Shown: positions 7,071 to 16,712, counted from the first letter of the stretch. The stretch is DNA of 64,000 nucleotides from Limnohabitans_A sp048020265 (GCF_048020265.1 NZ_CP171843.1:1302001-1366000); one strand, 5' to 3'. Numbers and translations are program-made. The notes: a model not told the origin generated them from the sequence alone.

Positions 7071-9767
7071 ATGACAGCGGCTACACCACAACAACCGGGC
7101 CGTGACCTGGACGCACAGGAGACCCGTGAATGGATGGACGCACTGTCCGCCGTGATTGAAAAAGCTGGCCCCGAGCGTGCGCATTACTTGCTCGAAGAGT
7201 TGCTCGAAGAAGCCCGCCAGCACAGCATTGATTTGCCGTTTTCGGCCACCACCGGTTATGTGAACAGCATCGAGCCCAACGAAGAGGCCCGCTGCCCCGG
7301 CAACATCGAAATCGAAGAGCGCCTGCGCGCCTACATGCGCTGGAACGCCATGGCCATGGTCGTCAAGGCCAACCGCCACAACCCTGAAGACGGTGGTGAC
7401 CTGGGTGGTCACATCGGTTCGTTCGCCTCGCTGGCCCACATGTTTGGTGCCGGCTTCAACCATTTCTGGCACGCCGAAAGCGAAAACCACGGCGGTGATT
7501 GCCTCTACATCCAGGGCCACGTGTCGCCCGGCGTGTACGCACGCGCGTACCTCGAAGGCCGCCTGACCGAGGAGCAATTGCTCAACTTCCGCCAGGAAGT
7601 GGACGGCAAAGGCCTATCTAGCTACCCTCACCCCAAACTCATGCCTGAGTTCTGGCAGTTCCCCACGGTGTCCATGGGCCTGGGTCCCTTGATGGCCATC
7701 TACCAGGCGCGCTTTTTGAAATACTTGCACGCCCGAGGCATTGCCAATACCGAAAACCGCAAGGTTTGGGTGTTCTGCGGCGACGGCGAGATGGACGAGG
7801 TCGAGTCGCTGGGCGCGATTGGCCTGGCCGCGCGCGAGAATCTGGACAACCTGATTTTTGTCGTCAACTGCAACTTGCAGCGCCTCGATGGCCCGGTGCG
7901 CGGCAACGGCAAGATCGTGCAAGAACTCGAAGGCGAATTCCGCGGCTCGGGCTGGAACGTCATCAAGCTGCTGTGGGGCAGCGAGTGGGACAGCCTGCTG
8001 GCCCGCGACAAGGACGGCGCGCTGCGCAAGCTGATGATGGACACCCTGGACGGTGACTACCAGGCCTTCAAAGCCAACGATGGCGCGTATGTGCGCAAGC
8101 ATTTCTTTGGCCGCGACCCGCGCACACTCGAGATGGTGGCGCACCTGTCGGACAACGACATCTGGAACCTCAAGCGCGGTGGTCACGACCCACAGAAGGT
8201 CTACGCCGCCTACCACAAGGCCGTCAACACCAAGGGCCAGCCCACAGTGCTGCTGATCAAGACTGTCAAAGGCTTTGGCATGGGCAAGGCGGGCGAGGGC
8301 AAGAACACCGTTCACCAGACCAAGAAGTTGACGGACGATGACATCAAGTACATGCGCGATCGCTTCAACATCCCGATCCCGGACAGCGAGCTGCCCAAGA
8401 TCCCGTTTTACAAACCCGCTGACGATACGCCCGAGATGCGCTACCTGCACGAGCGCCGCCAAGCCCTGGGTGGCTACCTGCCCAAGCGCCGTGCCAAGGC
8501 CGACGAGAGCTTCACCGTGCCTTCGCTCGAGACCTTCAAAGCCGTGATGGAGCCCACCGCCGAAGGCCGTGAAATCTCCACCACCCAAGCGTATGTGCGC
8601 TTTTTGACCCAACTGCTGCGCGACCAAGCCCTGGGCCCACGCGTTGTCCCTATCTTGGTGGACGAAGCCCGCACCTTCGGCATGGAGGGCCTGTTCCGCC
8701 AGATCGGTATTTACAACCCGGCTGGCCAGCAGTACACCCCGGTCGACAAAGACCAGGTCATGTACTACAAGGAAGATGTGGCCGGTCAGATCCTGCAAGA
8801 AGGCATCAACGAAGCCGGCGGCATGTCCAGCTGGATCGCGGCGGCCACCAGCTACAGCACCAGCAACCGCATCATGGTGCCGTTCTACGTTTATTACTCG
8901 ATGTTCGGCTTCCAGCGCATTGGCGACCTGGCCTGGGCGGCGGGCGATATGCAAGCACGCGGTTTCTTGCTCGGCGGCACATCGGGCCGCACCACGCTCA
9001 ACGGCGAGGGCCTTCAGCACGAAGACGGTCACAGCCACATCATGGCCAACACCATCCCCAACTGCGTCTCGTATGACCCCACCTTCGCCCACGAAGTCGG
9101 CGTCATCCTGCACCACGGTTTGAAGCGCATGGTGGAGAAGCAAGACAACGTCTTTTATTACATCACCTTGCTGAACGAAAACTACGCGATGCCTGGCCTC
9201 ACGCCCGGCACCGAAGATCAAATCATCAAGGGCATGTATTTGTGCAAGCCCGGTGCAGCTGGTGAGAAACGCGTGCAACTGTTGGGTTCGGGCACCATCC
9301 TGCGCGAATCGATTGCAGCCCAAACCCTGCTGGCCACCGACTGGGGCATTCAGGCCGACGTTTGGAGCTGCCCAAGCTTCAACGAGCTGACCCGCAACGG
9401 TCAGGACGCCGAGCGTTACAACTTGCTGCACCCGCTGGAAACACCTCGCGTGCCGTTTGTCAGTCAGCAACTGGCCAAGCACAGTGGCCCCGTGGTCGCA
9501 TCGACCGACTACATGAAGGCCTATGCCGAGCAGATCCGTCCTTTCATTCCAAAGGACCGCACCTACAAAGTGCTGGGCACCGACGGTTTTGGCCGCTCCG
9601 ACTTCCGCAGCAAGCTGCGCGAGCACTTTGAGGTCAACCGCCACTACATCGTGGTCGCCGCCCTCAAGGCGCTGAGCGAAGAGGGCAAGGTGCCGGTTGC
9701 TCAGGTGGCCGAGGCCATCCAGAAGTACGGCATCAAGACCGACAAGATCAACCCCCTGTACGCTTAA
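7071..9767 (+). CDS. aceE: Pyruvate dehydrogenase E1 component, homodimeric type
   Basis: E1 decarboxylates pyruvate with thiamine diphosphate and passes the acetyl group to lipoyl E2. The 898 residues match the single-chain AceE type of proteobacteria (about 890). The ThDP/Mg motif is seen as CGDGEMDE near residues 236-243, followed by the expected NLDNLIFVVNCN. The phrase GGHIGSFASLAHMFGAGFNHF near 115-135 is typical of the N-terminal domain. It is the first gene of aceE-aceF-lpdA, with 15 bases to aceF. It is intact, and the start is backed by a good AGGAG. Confidence 0.98.
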   Translation: MTAATPQQPGRDLDAQETREWMDALSAVIEKAGPERAHYLLEELLEEARQHSIDLPFSATTGYVNSIEPNEEARCPGNIEIEERLRAYMRWNAMAMVVKANRHNPEDGGDLGGHIGSFASLAHMFGAGFNHFWHAESENHGGDCLYIQGHVSPGVYARAYLEGRLTEEQLLNFRQEVDGKGLSSYPHPKLMPEFWQFPTVSMGLGPLMAIYQARFLKYLHARGIANTENRKVWVFCGDGEMDEVESLGAIGLAARENLDNLIFVVNCNLQRLDGPVRGNGKIVQELEGEFRGSGWNVIKLLWGSEWDSLLARDKDGALRKLMMDTLDGDYQAFKANDGAYVRKHFFGRDPRTLEMVAHLSDNDIWNLKRGGHDPQKVYAAYHKAVNTKGQPTVLLIKTVKGFGMGKAGEGKNTVHQTKKLTDDDIKYMRDRFNIPIPDSELPKIPFYKPADDTPEMRYLHERRQALGGYLPKRRAKADESFTVPSLETFKAVMEPTAEGREISTTQAYVRFLTQLLRDQALGPRVVPILVDEARTFGMEGLFRQIGIYNPAGQQYTPVDKDQVMYYKEDVAGQILQEGINEAGGMSSWIAAATSYSTSNRIMVPFYVYYSMFGFQRIGDLAWAAGDMQARGFLLGGTSGRTTLNGEGLQHEDGHSHIMANTIPNCVSYDPTFAHEVGVILHHGLKRMVEKQDNVFYYITLLNENYAMPGLTPGTEDQIIKGMYLCKPGAAGEKRVQLLGSGTILRESIAAQTLLATDWGIQADVWSCPSFNELTRNGQDAERYNLLHPLETPRVPFVSQQLAKHSGPVVASTDYMKAYAEQIRPFIPKDRTYKVLGTDGFGRSDFRSKLREHFEVNRHYIVVAALKALSEEGKVPVAQVAEAIQKYGIKTDKINPLYA

Positions 9768-9782
9768 AAACCGGAGACAAAC

Positions 9783-11423
9783 ATGGCATTGGTAGAAGTA
9801 CAAGTCCCGGACATCGGGGATTTTGATGAAGTGACCGTCATTGAGTTGATGGTCAAAGTGGGCGATACCGTCAAAGCCGAGCAATCGCTGATCACGGTCG
9901 AATCCGACAAAGCCTCGATGGAGATCCCGTCGAGCACAGCAGGCGTCGTGAAGGAAATGCGCGTGGCGCTGGGCGACAAGGTCAAACAAGGCTCGGTCGT
10001 GTTGGTGGTGGAGGCCGCTGGTGCCGCCGCGGCACCGGCTGCTGCGCCTGCTGCCGCAGTGGCTGCACCCGCACCCGCCGCAGCGCCCGTGGTTGCTGCA
10101 CCTGCTGCCGCGCCTGCTGCATCCGGTCCCGTTGAAGTGCGTGTGCCTGACATCGGTGACTTCAAGGACGTGGCCGTCATCGAAGTCATGGTCAAGCCTG
10201 GCGACACCATCAAGGTCGAGCAGTCGCTGATCACCGTGGAGTCCGACAAAGCCTCGATGGAAATCCCATCCTCGGCCGCGGGCGTTCTCAAAGAGCTCAA
10301 AGTCAAAGTGGGCGACACCGTCAACATTGGTGACTTGCTGGCTATTTTGGAAGGCACTGCCTCTGTGGCCCCCGTGGTCGCTGCTGCTGCGGCTCCTGTG
10401 GCCGTGGCTTCGGCCCCGGCTGCTGCGCAAACTCCCGTGGCTGCCGCTGCCGCTGCGGTGGCCGCACCTGCCCACGCCCCGGGCGGCACCACATTGGGCT
10501 TGCCTCACGCCTCGCCATCGGTGCGCAAGTTCGCACGTGAACTGGGCGTGCCGCTGGAAGAAGTCAAAGGCACAGGCCTCAAAGGCCGCATCACCGAGAG
10601 CGATGTGCAAGCCTTCACCAAGGCGGTCATGTCGGGCGCTGCACAGACCAAGGCGCAGGCTGCTAAAGCGCCCGCAGGCGGTGGTTCCGAGCTCGGTCTG
10701 ATCCCCTGGCCCAAGGTCGACTTTGCCAAGTTCGGCCCGATCGAGCGCAAGGAAATGTCGCGCATCAAGAAGATCAGCGGTGCCAACCTCTTGCGCAACG
10801 CCGTGATGATCCCAGCTGTCACCAACCACGACGATGCCGACATCACCGACCTTGAAGCCTTCCGCGTCTCGACCAACAAGGAAAACGAGAAGAGCGGCAT
10901 CAAGGTCACTATGCTGGCCTTCCTGATCAAGGCCTGCGTGGCCGCGCTCAAGAAGTTTCCTGAGTTCAACAGCTCGCTGGACGGCGACGCGCTGATCTAC
11001 AAGCAGTACTACCACATCGGTTTTGCCGCCGACACGCCCAACGGCCTGGTGGTGCCCGTGATCAAGGACGCCGACAAAAAAGGCGTCCTGCAGATCAGCC
11101 AGGAAATGGGTGAGCTGGCCAAAAAAGCCCGCGACGGCAAGCTCGGCCCCGCCGACATGTCGGGTGCGACCTTCACCATCTCCAGTCTCGGCGGCATCGG
11201 CGGCAAGTACTTCACGCCCATCATCAACGCGCCCGAAGTGGCCATCCTCGGTGTGTGCAAGAGCACCATGGAACCTGTCTGGGACGGCAAGCAGTTTGTG
11301 CCGCGACTGATGTTGCCCCTGTCCTTGACATGGGACCACCGCGTCATCGACGGCGCTGCAGCGGCACGCTTCAACGCGTTCCTGGGTCAAATCCTCAGCG
11401 ATTTCCGTCGCGTGTTGCTGTAA
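9783..11423 (+). CDS. aceF: Dihydrolipoamide acetyltransferase (PDH E2) with two lipoyl domains
   Basis: E2 is the core of the pyruvate dehydrogenase complex and transfers acetyl groups to CoA. The 546 residues show lipoyl domain 1 (about 1-75) and lipoyl domain 2 (about 118-192). Both carry the lipoylation motif ESDKASME and are joined by long Ala/Pro linkers. The peripheral subunit-binding domain (about 239-275, SPSVRKFARELGV) and the acetyltransferase domain (about 310-546) follow, ending in the catalytic DHRVIDGA. E. coli AceF has three lipoyl domains; here two are on E2 and a third is on E3. The gene is 9 bases upstream of lpdA. Confidence 0.97.
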   Translation: MALVEVQVPDIGDFDEVTVIELMVKVGDTVKAEQSLITVESDKASMEIPSSTAGVVKEMRVALGDKVKQGSVVLVVEAAGAAAAPAAAPAAAVAAPAPAAAPVVAAPAAAPAASGPVEVRVPDIGDFKDVAVIEVMVKPGDTIKVEQSLITVESDKASMEIPSSAAGVLKELKVKVGDTVNIGDLLAILEGTASVAPVVAAAAAPVAVASAPAAAQTPVAAAAAAVAAPAHAPGGTTLGLPHASPSVRKFARELGVPLEEVKGTGLKGRITESDVQAFTKAVMSGAAQTKAQAAKAPAGGGSELGLIPWPKVDFAKFGPIERKEMSRIKKISGANLLRNAVMIPAVTNHDDADITDLEAFRVSTNKENEKSGIKVTMLAFLIKACVAALKKFPEFNSSLDGDALIYKQYYHIGFAADTPNGLVVPVIKDADKKGVLQISQEMGELAKKARDGKLGPADMSGATFTISSLGGIGGKYFTPIINAPEVAILGVCKSTMEPVWDGKQFVPRLMLPLSLTWDHRVIDGAAAARFNAFLGQILSDFRRVLL

Positions 11424-11432
11424 GGACTGACC

Positions 11433-13268
11433 ATGGCACTGATTAATATTCAAGTCCCCGACATCGGCGACTTCGACCAAGTGGCCGTGATCGAGTTGCT
11501 GGTCAAACCCGGCGACAACGTCAAGGCCGAGCAATCGCTCATAACCGTGGAGTCCGACAAGGCCTCGATGGAAATCCCGTCCTCACACGCTGGCGTTGTG
11601 AAGGAACTCAAGGTTCAGCTCGGCGACAAGGTCAAGCAAGGCTCTGTGGTGCTGGTGCTCGAAGCGGAGGGCGCTGCGGCGGCCCCGGCTACCGCGTCTG
11701 CACCAGCGGCCCCGGCTGCTGCACCTGTGGCTCCGACGGCTGCGTCTGCTTCACCAGCCCCCGTGGCCTCCAGCTTCGGCGGCTCTGCCGACCTCGAGTG
11801 CGATGTGCTCGTGTTGGGCGGTGGCCCTGGTGGTTACTCGGCAGCATTCCGTGCAGCCGATCTGGGCCTCAAGGTTGTCATCGTCGAGCGCTACGCCACC
11901 CTGGGCGGCGTGTGCCTCAACGTGGGTTGCATCCCATCCAAAGCCTTGCTGCACGTCGCAGCGGTGATGGACGAAGTCAGCCACATGGCCGACCTCGGTG
12001 TGGACTTCGGCAAGCCTGCCGTCAACATCGACAAGCTGCGCGGCCACAAGGAAAAAGTCATTGGCAAACTCACAGGCGGCTTGGCGGCCATGGCCAAGAT
12101 GCGCAAGGTCACCACCGTGCGCGGCTTGGGACAGTTTGTAGGCGCGAACCACCTCGAAGTGGAAGAAACGACTGGGACTGGTCAAGAAAAAACCGGCAGC
12201 AAAAAAGTGATCGCGTTCAAACGCGCCATCATCGCGGCCGGTTCGCAAGCCGTGCGTTTGCCTTTTATGCCCAACGACCCGCGCGTGGTCGACAGCACCG
12301 GCGCTTTGGAACTCAAAGAAGTGCCCAAGCGCATGCTCATCTTGGGCGGCGGCATCATCGGCCTGGAAATGGGCACCGTCTACAGCACGCTGGGCGCACG
12401 CCTGGACGTGGTGGAAATGATGGACGGCCTCATGCAAGGTGCGGACCGCGACCTGGTCAAGATCTGGCAAAAGATGAACGCCAAGCGCTTTGACAACATC
12501 ATGCTCAAAACCAAGACCGTGTCCGCACGCGCCTTGCCCGAAGGCATTGAAGTCACGTTTGCACCGGCAGAAGAGGGCGGCACAGCCCCCGCGCCGCAGG
12601 TGTACGACCTGGTGCTGCAAGCCGTGGGCCGTACGCCCAATGGCAAGAAGATTGCGGCTGAAAAAGCCGGTGTGGCGGTGACCGATCGCGGCTTCATCAA
12701 CGTCGACATTCAGATGCGCACCAACGTGCCGCACATCTTCGCCATCGGCGACATCGTGGGCCAGCCCATGTTGGCGCACAAGGCGGTGCACGAAGCCCAC
12801 GTGGCGGCTGAAGTGATTGCGGGCGAACTGCAAGGCAACAAAGAGCTGGCTGCCGCGGCGTTCAACGCACGCGTCATCCCCAGCGTCGCCTACACCGACC
12901 CCGAAGTGGCCTGGGTGGGCCTGACGGAAGACCAAGCCAAAGCGCAAGGCATCAAGGTGAAAAAGGGCTTGTTCCCATGGGCTGCCTCGGGCCGCGCCAT
13001 TGCCAACGGCCGCGACGAAGGCGTGACCAAGCTGCTGTTTGACGATTCCCCCGAGGCCCACGGCCATGGCAAGATTCTCGGCGGCGGCATGGTGGGCACG
13101 CACGCGGGCGACATGATTGGTGAGATCGCTCTGGCCATCGAAATGGGCGCAGACGCCGTGGACATCGGCAAAACCATCCACCCCCACCCCACGCTGGGCG
13201 AAAGCATCGGTATGGCGGCAGAAGTGGCGCACGGTTCCTGTACGGACGTGCCGCCCAGCAAGAAGTAA
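11433..13268 (+). CDS. lpdA: Dihydrolipoamide dehydrogenase (E3) with an N-terminal lipoyl domain
   Basis: E3 reoxidises dihydrolipoamide with FAD and NAD. The 611 residues are about 130 longer than plain Lpd because an N-terminal lipoyl domain (about 1-75, lipoyl-Lys in ESDKASME) and an Ala/Pro linker precede the flavoprotein. The FAD site is seen as VLGGGPGGYSAAF, the redox disulfide as GGVCLNVGCIPSK, the NAD site as LGGGIIGLEMG, and the active-site His as IHPHPTLGES near the C-terminus. This architecture is known from other betaproteobacteria. It is the last gene of the operon and is followed by a strong terminator. Confidence 0.97.
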   Translation: MALINIQVPDIGDFDQVAVIELLVKPGDNVKAEQSLITVESDKASMEIPSSHAGVVKELKVQLGDKVKQGSVVLVLEAEGAAAAPATASAPAAPAAAPVAPTAASASPAPVASSFGGSADLECDVLVLGGGPGGYSAAFRAADLGLKVVIVERYATLGGVCLNVGCIPSKALLHVAAVMDEVSHMADLGVDFGKPAVNIDKLRGHKEKVIGKLTGGLAAMAKMRKVTTVRGLGQFVGANHLEVEETTGTGQEKTGSKKVIAFKRAIIAAGSQAVRLPFMPNDPRVVDSTGALELKEVPKRMLILGGGIIGLEMGTVYSTLGARLDVVEMMDGLMQGADRDLVKIWQKMNAKRFDNIMLKTKTVSARALPEGIEVTFAPAEEGGTAPAPQVYDLVLQAVGRTPNGKKIAAEKAGVAVTDRGFINVDIQMRTNVPHIFAIGDIVGQPMLAHKAVHEAHVAAEVIAGELQGNKELAAAAFNARVIPSVAYTDPEVAWVGLTEDQAKAQGIKVKKGLFPWAASGRAIANGRDEGVTKLLFDDSPEAHGHGKILGGGMVGTHAGDMIGEIALAIEMGADAVDIGKTIHPHPTLGESIGMAAEVAHGSCTDVPPSKK

Positions 13269-13290
13269 ACGCTTCGAGCTTCAAAATGAA

Positions 13291-13326
13291 GAAGCCCGGA
13301 CGGGAAACTGTCCGGGCTTCTTGCTT
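13291..13326 (+). terminator. Terminator of aceE-aceF-lpdA
   Basis: A perfect 11-bp stem GAAGCCCGGAC/GTCCGGGCTTC (13291-13301, 13310-13320) is followed by TTGCTTTC. The complement also ends in a T-rich stretch, so it may serve the convergent gene too. Confidence 0.85.
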
Positions 13327-13354
13327 TCTGCGGTCCGCTGGTCATCACTGCCTA

Positions 13355-14248
13355 TCAATGCGCTCCCAGGTAACACCCCTCTGCGCGTTCAGTGTCATCA
13401 CCTTCTTCGCAGCACAGCGCCGCAATCAGGGCTTGGTCGACCAGCTGACCGGGTAGCAGCAGCTCTTCATTCGTCCAGCGCTTGACCAAGTGGCCATTGG
13501 CCACGCCGCCGGTGTGGGGGGCTTGGTAGGCGCGGCGGTGTTGCATGGTCACGCCATTGTTGGCGTTGGCAATGAAGCGGCTTTCGCCCAAGGCCCAGGG
13601 TTCAAAGTAGGCGTTGGCCGCGGCATCCACCCGGCGGAAGTAGCTGCGTGCGCCTTCGGCATTGAGCTTTTTGCGCACGGTGCGCGTGATGAGACCTTGC
13701 AAGTGGTCGAGCGCGGCGTCGTCCATTTGGTCCAAGGCTTCGGGACGCATGTCCTGTGTGGCCAGCGCCGACGTGGCGGCCAACTCGGCGGGCAGCACCT
13801 GCACCATGGCTTTGACCACATCGCGGTGCGGTGCCACGGCGGTGGCCACGCCGCGTGTTTGCGGCTGGATGGGGCAGCGAATTTCCACAAAGCGTGGCTT
13901 CACTGGGCCGGTGCAGCCGTCGTGGTGGTAGTACTCACCTTGGCTCAGGCGCCCCTTGCTGGACCGCCCGCGCACATCGCGGTAGGAGGGGTGCTGGCTG
14001 TGAACATTCAGGCAAACAACCAATCCGGTGGCATCGACCAATTGGTAGAAGGCTTCACGCCATTCGGGTAAGAGGAGTTTGTTGTGCAGGTAGTCGCTGG
14101 GCAGGGCGGCTTCTTGGCCCACTTCGCCTTCAATGACCAACACAAAAGGCTTGGGTCTGCGCACCCGCCACAGGGCATTGGCAAAGCTCAGCACCGAGCG
14201 GGTGCTTTCAGTGTTGGAGGTGGCGCAGTGGCCCGTGGGGTCAGACAT
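13355..14248 (-). CDS. Probable Fe(II)/2-oxoglutarate-type (TauD/clavaminate synthase-like) oxygenase
   Basis: This is a 297-residue protein of uncertain function. A YHHDG segment (about 107-111) offers an HxD metal triad. Near residues 222-241 the segment FIANANNGVTMQHRRAY resembles the distal His-x-x-Arg region of clavaminate synthase-like and TauD-like enzymes (an N-R...HGR-type motif). These suggest a double-stranded beta-helix oxygenase, but the match is by eye only. The ATG at 14248 is preferred to the upstream TTG at 14278; neither has a clear ribosome-binding site. It is convergent with lpdA and lies downstream of the exonuclease gene on the same strand. Confidence 0.55.
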   Translation of the reverse strand: MSDPTGHCATSNTESTRSVLSFANALWRVRRPKPFVLVIEGEVGQEAALPSDYLHNKLLLPEWREAFYQLVDATGLVVCLNVHSQHPSYRDVRGRSSKGRLSQGEYYHHDGCTGPVKPRFVEIRCPIQPQTRGVATAVAPHRDVVKAMVQVLPAELAATSALATQDMRPEALDQMDDAALDHLQGLITRTVRKKLNAEGARSYFRRVDAAANAYFEPWALGESRFIANANNGVTMQHRRAYQAPHTGGVANGHLVKRWTNEELLLPGQLVDQALIAALCCEEGDDTERAEGCYLGAH

Positions 14249-14327
14249 GGGGAAAGTTCGGCAATCGGTCGGTATCAATGACGATCAGGAAGTCGGCGAG
14301 AATTTTAGGGCTTCATTTCAAAAGGGC

Positions 14328-14924
14328 TCAGCCTATGCCCAGCGCTTGCCACACCCGAAGGGCGGCATACGCGTCGTTGGCGGCATAGACCAGTTGCGAT
14401 TCGCTCAACCGTTCATTGGCCCAATTGCTGGTGGCAGCCTTTTTGGATTTCATGAAGCGCTGATTGAACAACACCGCCACCGCGCCCTTGACCCCCATGT
14501 CTTTGCGGTAGCCGCGCTGGTGGAAGATGGTGTTGAGTTCCAGAATGCCTTGGGGCTCAATGCCCAGTTTCTGGATGATGCGTTTTCGGTCATCGCCCAA
14601 ACCAAAACCAGCTTTGACGATCCCCGGTTGCGCCAACAGTTTGGCAGCCACGCTTCGGCATTGTGGATCGTGCAACTGAAACACCCAGGCTCGCTCTGCA
14701 GTGGCGAGTTGCAGGATGTGGGGGCCATCCGAGGCTTCACCGACTTTGAACGTGGGTTTGGACTCGGTGTCAAAACCCCATGCGCCGGCCTGAAGCAGCT
14801 GTGCATGGGCTTGCTCCGCTTGTGCGCCGCTGCTGACCAGGGTGATTCGGTCCAGTCCAAGTCGCTCAAAAAGCGGGAGGAGGGCAATGGCGTCTTTGTC
14901 AGGGGTGGTATGACGAGGGCTCAT
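14328..14924 (-). CDS. 3'-5' exonuclease, DEDDy (RNase D/WRN-type) family
   Basis: This 198-residue cytoplasmic exonuclease is made of little more than the DEDD domain. Exo I is GFDTES (Asp and Glu) near residues 44-49. Exo II lies in the segment KAGFGLGDD, and Exo III is YAANDAYAALRVW near the C-terminus, with the Tyr and Asp of the DEDDy type. There is no HRDC domain, so it is not full RNase D. The ATG at 14924 lies 4 bases after the ylqF stop and replaces a longer frame that would overlap ylqF by about 160 bases. It is probably translated from the ylqF message. Confidence 0.85.
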   Translation of the reverse strand: MSPRHTTPDKDAIALLPLFERLGLDRITLVSSGAQAEQAHAQLLQAGAWGFDTESKPTFKVGEASDGPHILQLATAERAWVFQLHDPQCRSVAAKLLAQPGIVKAGFGLGDDRKRIIQKLGIEPQGILELNTIFHQRGYRKDMGVKGAVAVLFNQRFMKSKKAATSNWANERLSESQLVYAANDAYAALRVWQALGIG

Positions 14925-14928
14925 GTGA

Positions 14929-15864
14929 TCAGCCCGCCGTTTTTCGTGAAGTCTTCTTGGTCTTGTCGCTCGCCTGTTTGCGCACAGCGCGTTCAGCATC
15001 GGCTTTTTTCCCTTCGGCCAACCATTGGGCGAATTGTTCGGGTGTTTCCAGCGTGATGCGGCCCAGTGCGGCCGAGCGAAAGTCATGGATCACGATGTGT
15101 GCGGCCTTGGTGGTGTTGACCCGTCCGCCACTTTGCATGGCGCCGCGCACTCGGCCAACGGCTTCGAGCAGGGTTTCGTCGGTGTGGCTGGCCACATCGG
15201 TGATTTTGTAGCGGTCCGTCAGTGCCTGCGGATAGTGTGAGATCAGGTAGTTGAGCAATTCCAGTGCGACCACTTCTTCATCAAAAGCGTTCACGCCAAT
15301 CGCTCCGCTGGCTGCGAGGTTGTAACCGCTTTGCTCGACGATGATGCGTGGCCACAGCACGCCGGGTGTGTCGTACAGATAAAAATCGTCGGCCAGCGCG
15401 ATGCGCATCTCTTGCTTGGTGACGCCGGCTTCGTCACCTGTTTTGGCTGCGCGTTTGCCTTTGAGGGTGTTGATCAGCGTGGATTTACCTACGTTGGGGA
15501 TGCCGCAGATCAGCACGCGCATGGGTTTGACCATGCCACCACGGTGTGGGGCCAGCTGCTGGCAGGCGTCGATCAGCGCTTTGGCCGGTGAGCTCATGCT
15601 CGTGTCCAGCCCAATGGCCCGCACGCCGGGCAGGGCGTTGTAATAGGACAGCCATTGGACGGTTCGGGCTGGATCTGCCAAATCCTGTTTGCTCAAAATT
15701 TTGAGAGCGGGCTTGCCCTTGATCAGCTCGGCCAACATGGGGTTGGAACTCGAGCCGGGAAGCCGCGCATCGAGCATTTCGATGACGACGTCAATTTCTT
15801 TGATGCGCTCCCCAATCGCTTTGCGCGTGAGGTGCATGTGTCCGGGAAACCATTGAATCGCCAT
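14929..15864 (-). CDS. ylqF: Ribosome biogenesis GTPase YlqF/RbgA
   Basis: This 311-residue circularly permuted GTPase acts in late assembly of the large ribosomal subunit. The permuted order of motifs is visible: G4 SKQDLAD (about 57-63) comes before G1 GIPNVGKST (about 125-133) and G3 DTPGVL (about 172-177). The family start is MAIQWFPGHM, which fixes the ATG at 15864 rather than the TTG at 15879. The C-terminus is Lys-rich (KKTSRKTAG), consistent with RNA contact. It is immediately followed by the exonuclease gene. Confidence 0.95.
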   Translation of the reverse strand: MAIQWFPGHMHLTRKAIGERIKEIDVVIEMLDARLPGSSSNPMLAELIKGKPALKILSKQDLADPARTVQWLSYYNALPGVRAIGLDTSMSSPAKALIDACQQLAPHRGGMVKPMRVLICGIPNVGKSTLINTLKGKRAAKTGDEAGVTKQEMRIALADDFYLYDTPGVLWPRIIVEQSGYNLAASGAIGVNAFDEEVVALELLNYLISHYPQALTDRYKITDVASHTDETLLEAVGRVRGAMQSGGRVNTTKAAHIVIHDFRSAALGRITLETPEQFAQWLAEGKKADAERAVRKQASDKTKKTSRKTAG

Positions 15865-15992
15865 AAAAACCGCTGCCAACCGAGAATCAAAGAGCTTGAT
15901 TGTCGGTCACTTTGGCTTGGGCGGTTGACACTTCAGAGAGATGCCTGAAGACCACCTCAAAGTGCGAACGTCACACACAGAGCCATTCAGGT

Positions 15993-16556
15993 TCAGCGAA
16001 CCAGATCTTCCATCGCATCGATGACCATGCTGGTGCCCATCGCGATCAACAAAATATCCGAAGCGACACGCACATATTTGTAGCCTGCAGGCGGCGGCCC
16101 CAAGCTCACCACCACGGATCGAGGCACATCGTAATAAACAACACCCGTGGGCAGTGGTGCGCCTTTGCGCCACTTTTTAGCTTGGCCCGGTGGCAAGCAG
16201 CCATTGCCTTTTTTGGCCAGGCCCGGTGGACAAAATCCGGTGTTTTCCTGTCGACCGTAGTAGCTGCGGGCCGCTTCCAGATGGTGCGGCTGGAAATAGG
16301 TGCCGATGGTAATTGCTCCAGCAGAAGAGGGCGCAGACATGTGTGGTGAAGGCTGCGCTTGTGACCGGTGCAGGCCTGCTGGATCCGAGTCTCGCCTTTT
16401 CATCGGTTGCTGATGTTGATCTTGGCCGGGCTTGCCTTGGCGCTGTGCTTTTCGAGGCGAATCGCCATCAGGTTTTTCTGCTTGTGCCGTTTGTGGCAGC
16501 CAGAGCGTGGTTGTCATGGCCAACAATGCAATGCCGATGCATCGGGTTGAGTTCAT
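15993..16556 (-). CDS. RcnB/CigR-like secreted protein
   Basis: This 187-residue exported protein has a signal peptide of about 26 residues ending in TAQA. A low-complexity Gln/Pro/Lys-rich region follows (about 27-80), with the repeated phrase CPPGLAKKGNGCLPPGQAKK near 105-125. The C-terminal module reads LPTGVVYYDVPRSV, then GPPPAGYKYVRVASDILLIA. It resembles the RcnB/CigR periplasmic fold, known from nickel/cobalt homeostasis and an inner-membrane virulence modulator. The ATG at 16556 has an upstream AAGGA; a longer TTG start at 16586 is unlikely. The biological role is unknown. Confidence 0.7.
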   Translation of the reverse strand: MNSTRCIGIALLAMTTTLWLPQTAQAEKPDGDSPRKAQRQGKPGQDQHQQPMKRRDSDPAGLHRSQAQPSPHMSAPSSAGAITIGTYFQPHHLEAARSYYGRQENTGFCPPGLAKKGNGCLPPGQAKKWRKGAPLPTGVVYYDVPRSVVVSLGPPPAGYKYVRVASDILLIAMGTSMVIDAMEDLVR

Positions 16557-16675
16557 AGGGCGCTTTCCTTGACCTTGGCTAAACAATGGGTCTGGTCAAA
16601 TTAGCAGCAGGCGCTGCGGTTGACTGTGTGGCAACACACACAAACTCAGTAATCTCTAAGCCTTGTTTATCCCCA

Positions 16676-16712
16676 TGAAAAAAGGCAGCCAGGTTATTCA
16701 CCATGGCTGCCT
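16676..16712 (-). terminator. Terminator of the HU gene
   Basis: The 8-bp stem GGCAGCCA/TGGCTGCC (16684-16691, 16704-16711) lies 22 bases after the HU stop. In the minus direction it is followed by a run of T. Confidence 0.85.

Noticed and set aside
7614..11534. A 1306-codon open frame on the minus strand opposite aceE and aceF
   Set aside because: It is antisense to two certain genes, has low-complexity His/Gly/Val/Asp composition, and arises from GC-rich codon bias. No family motif or ribosome-binding site supports it.
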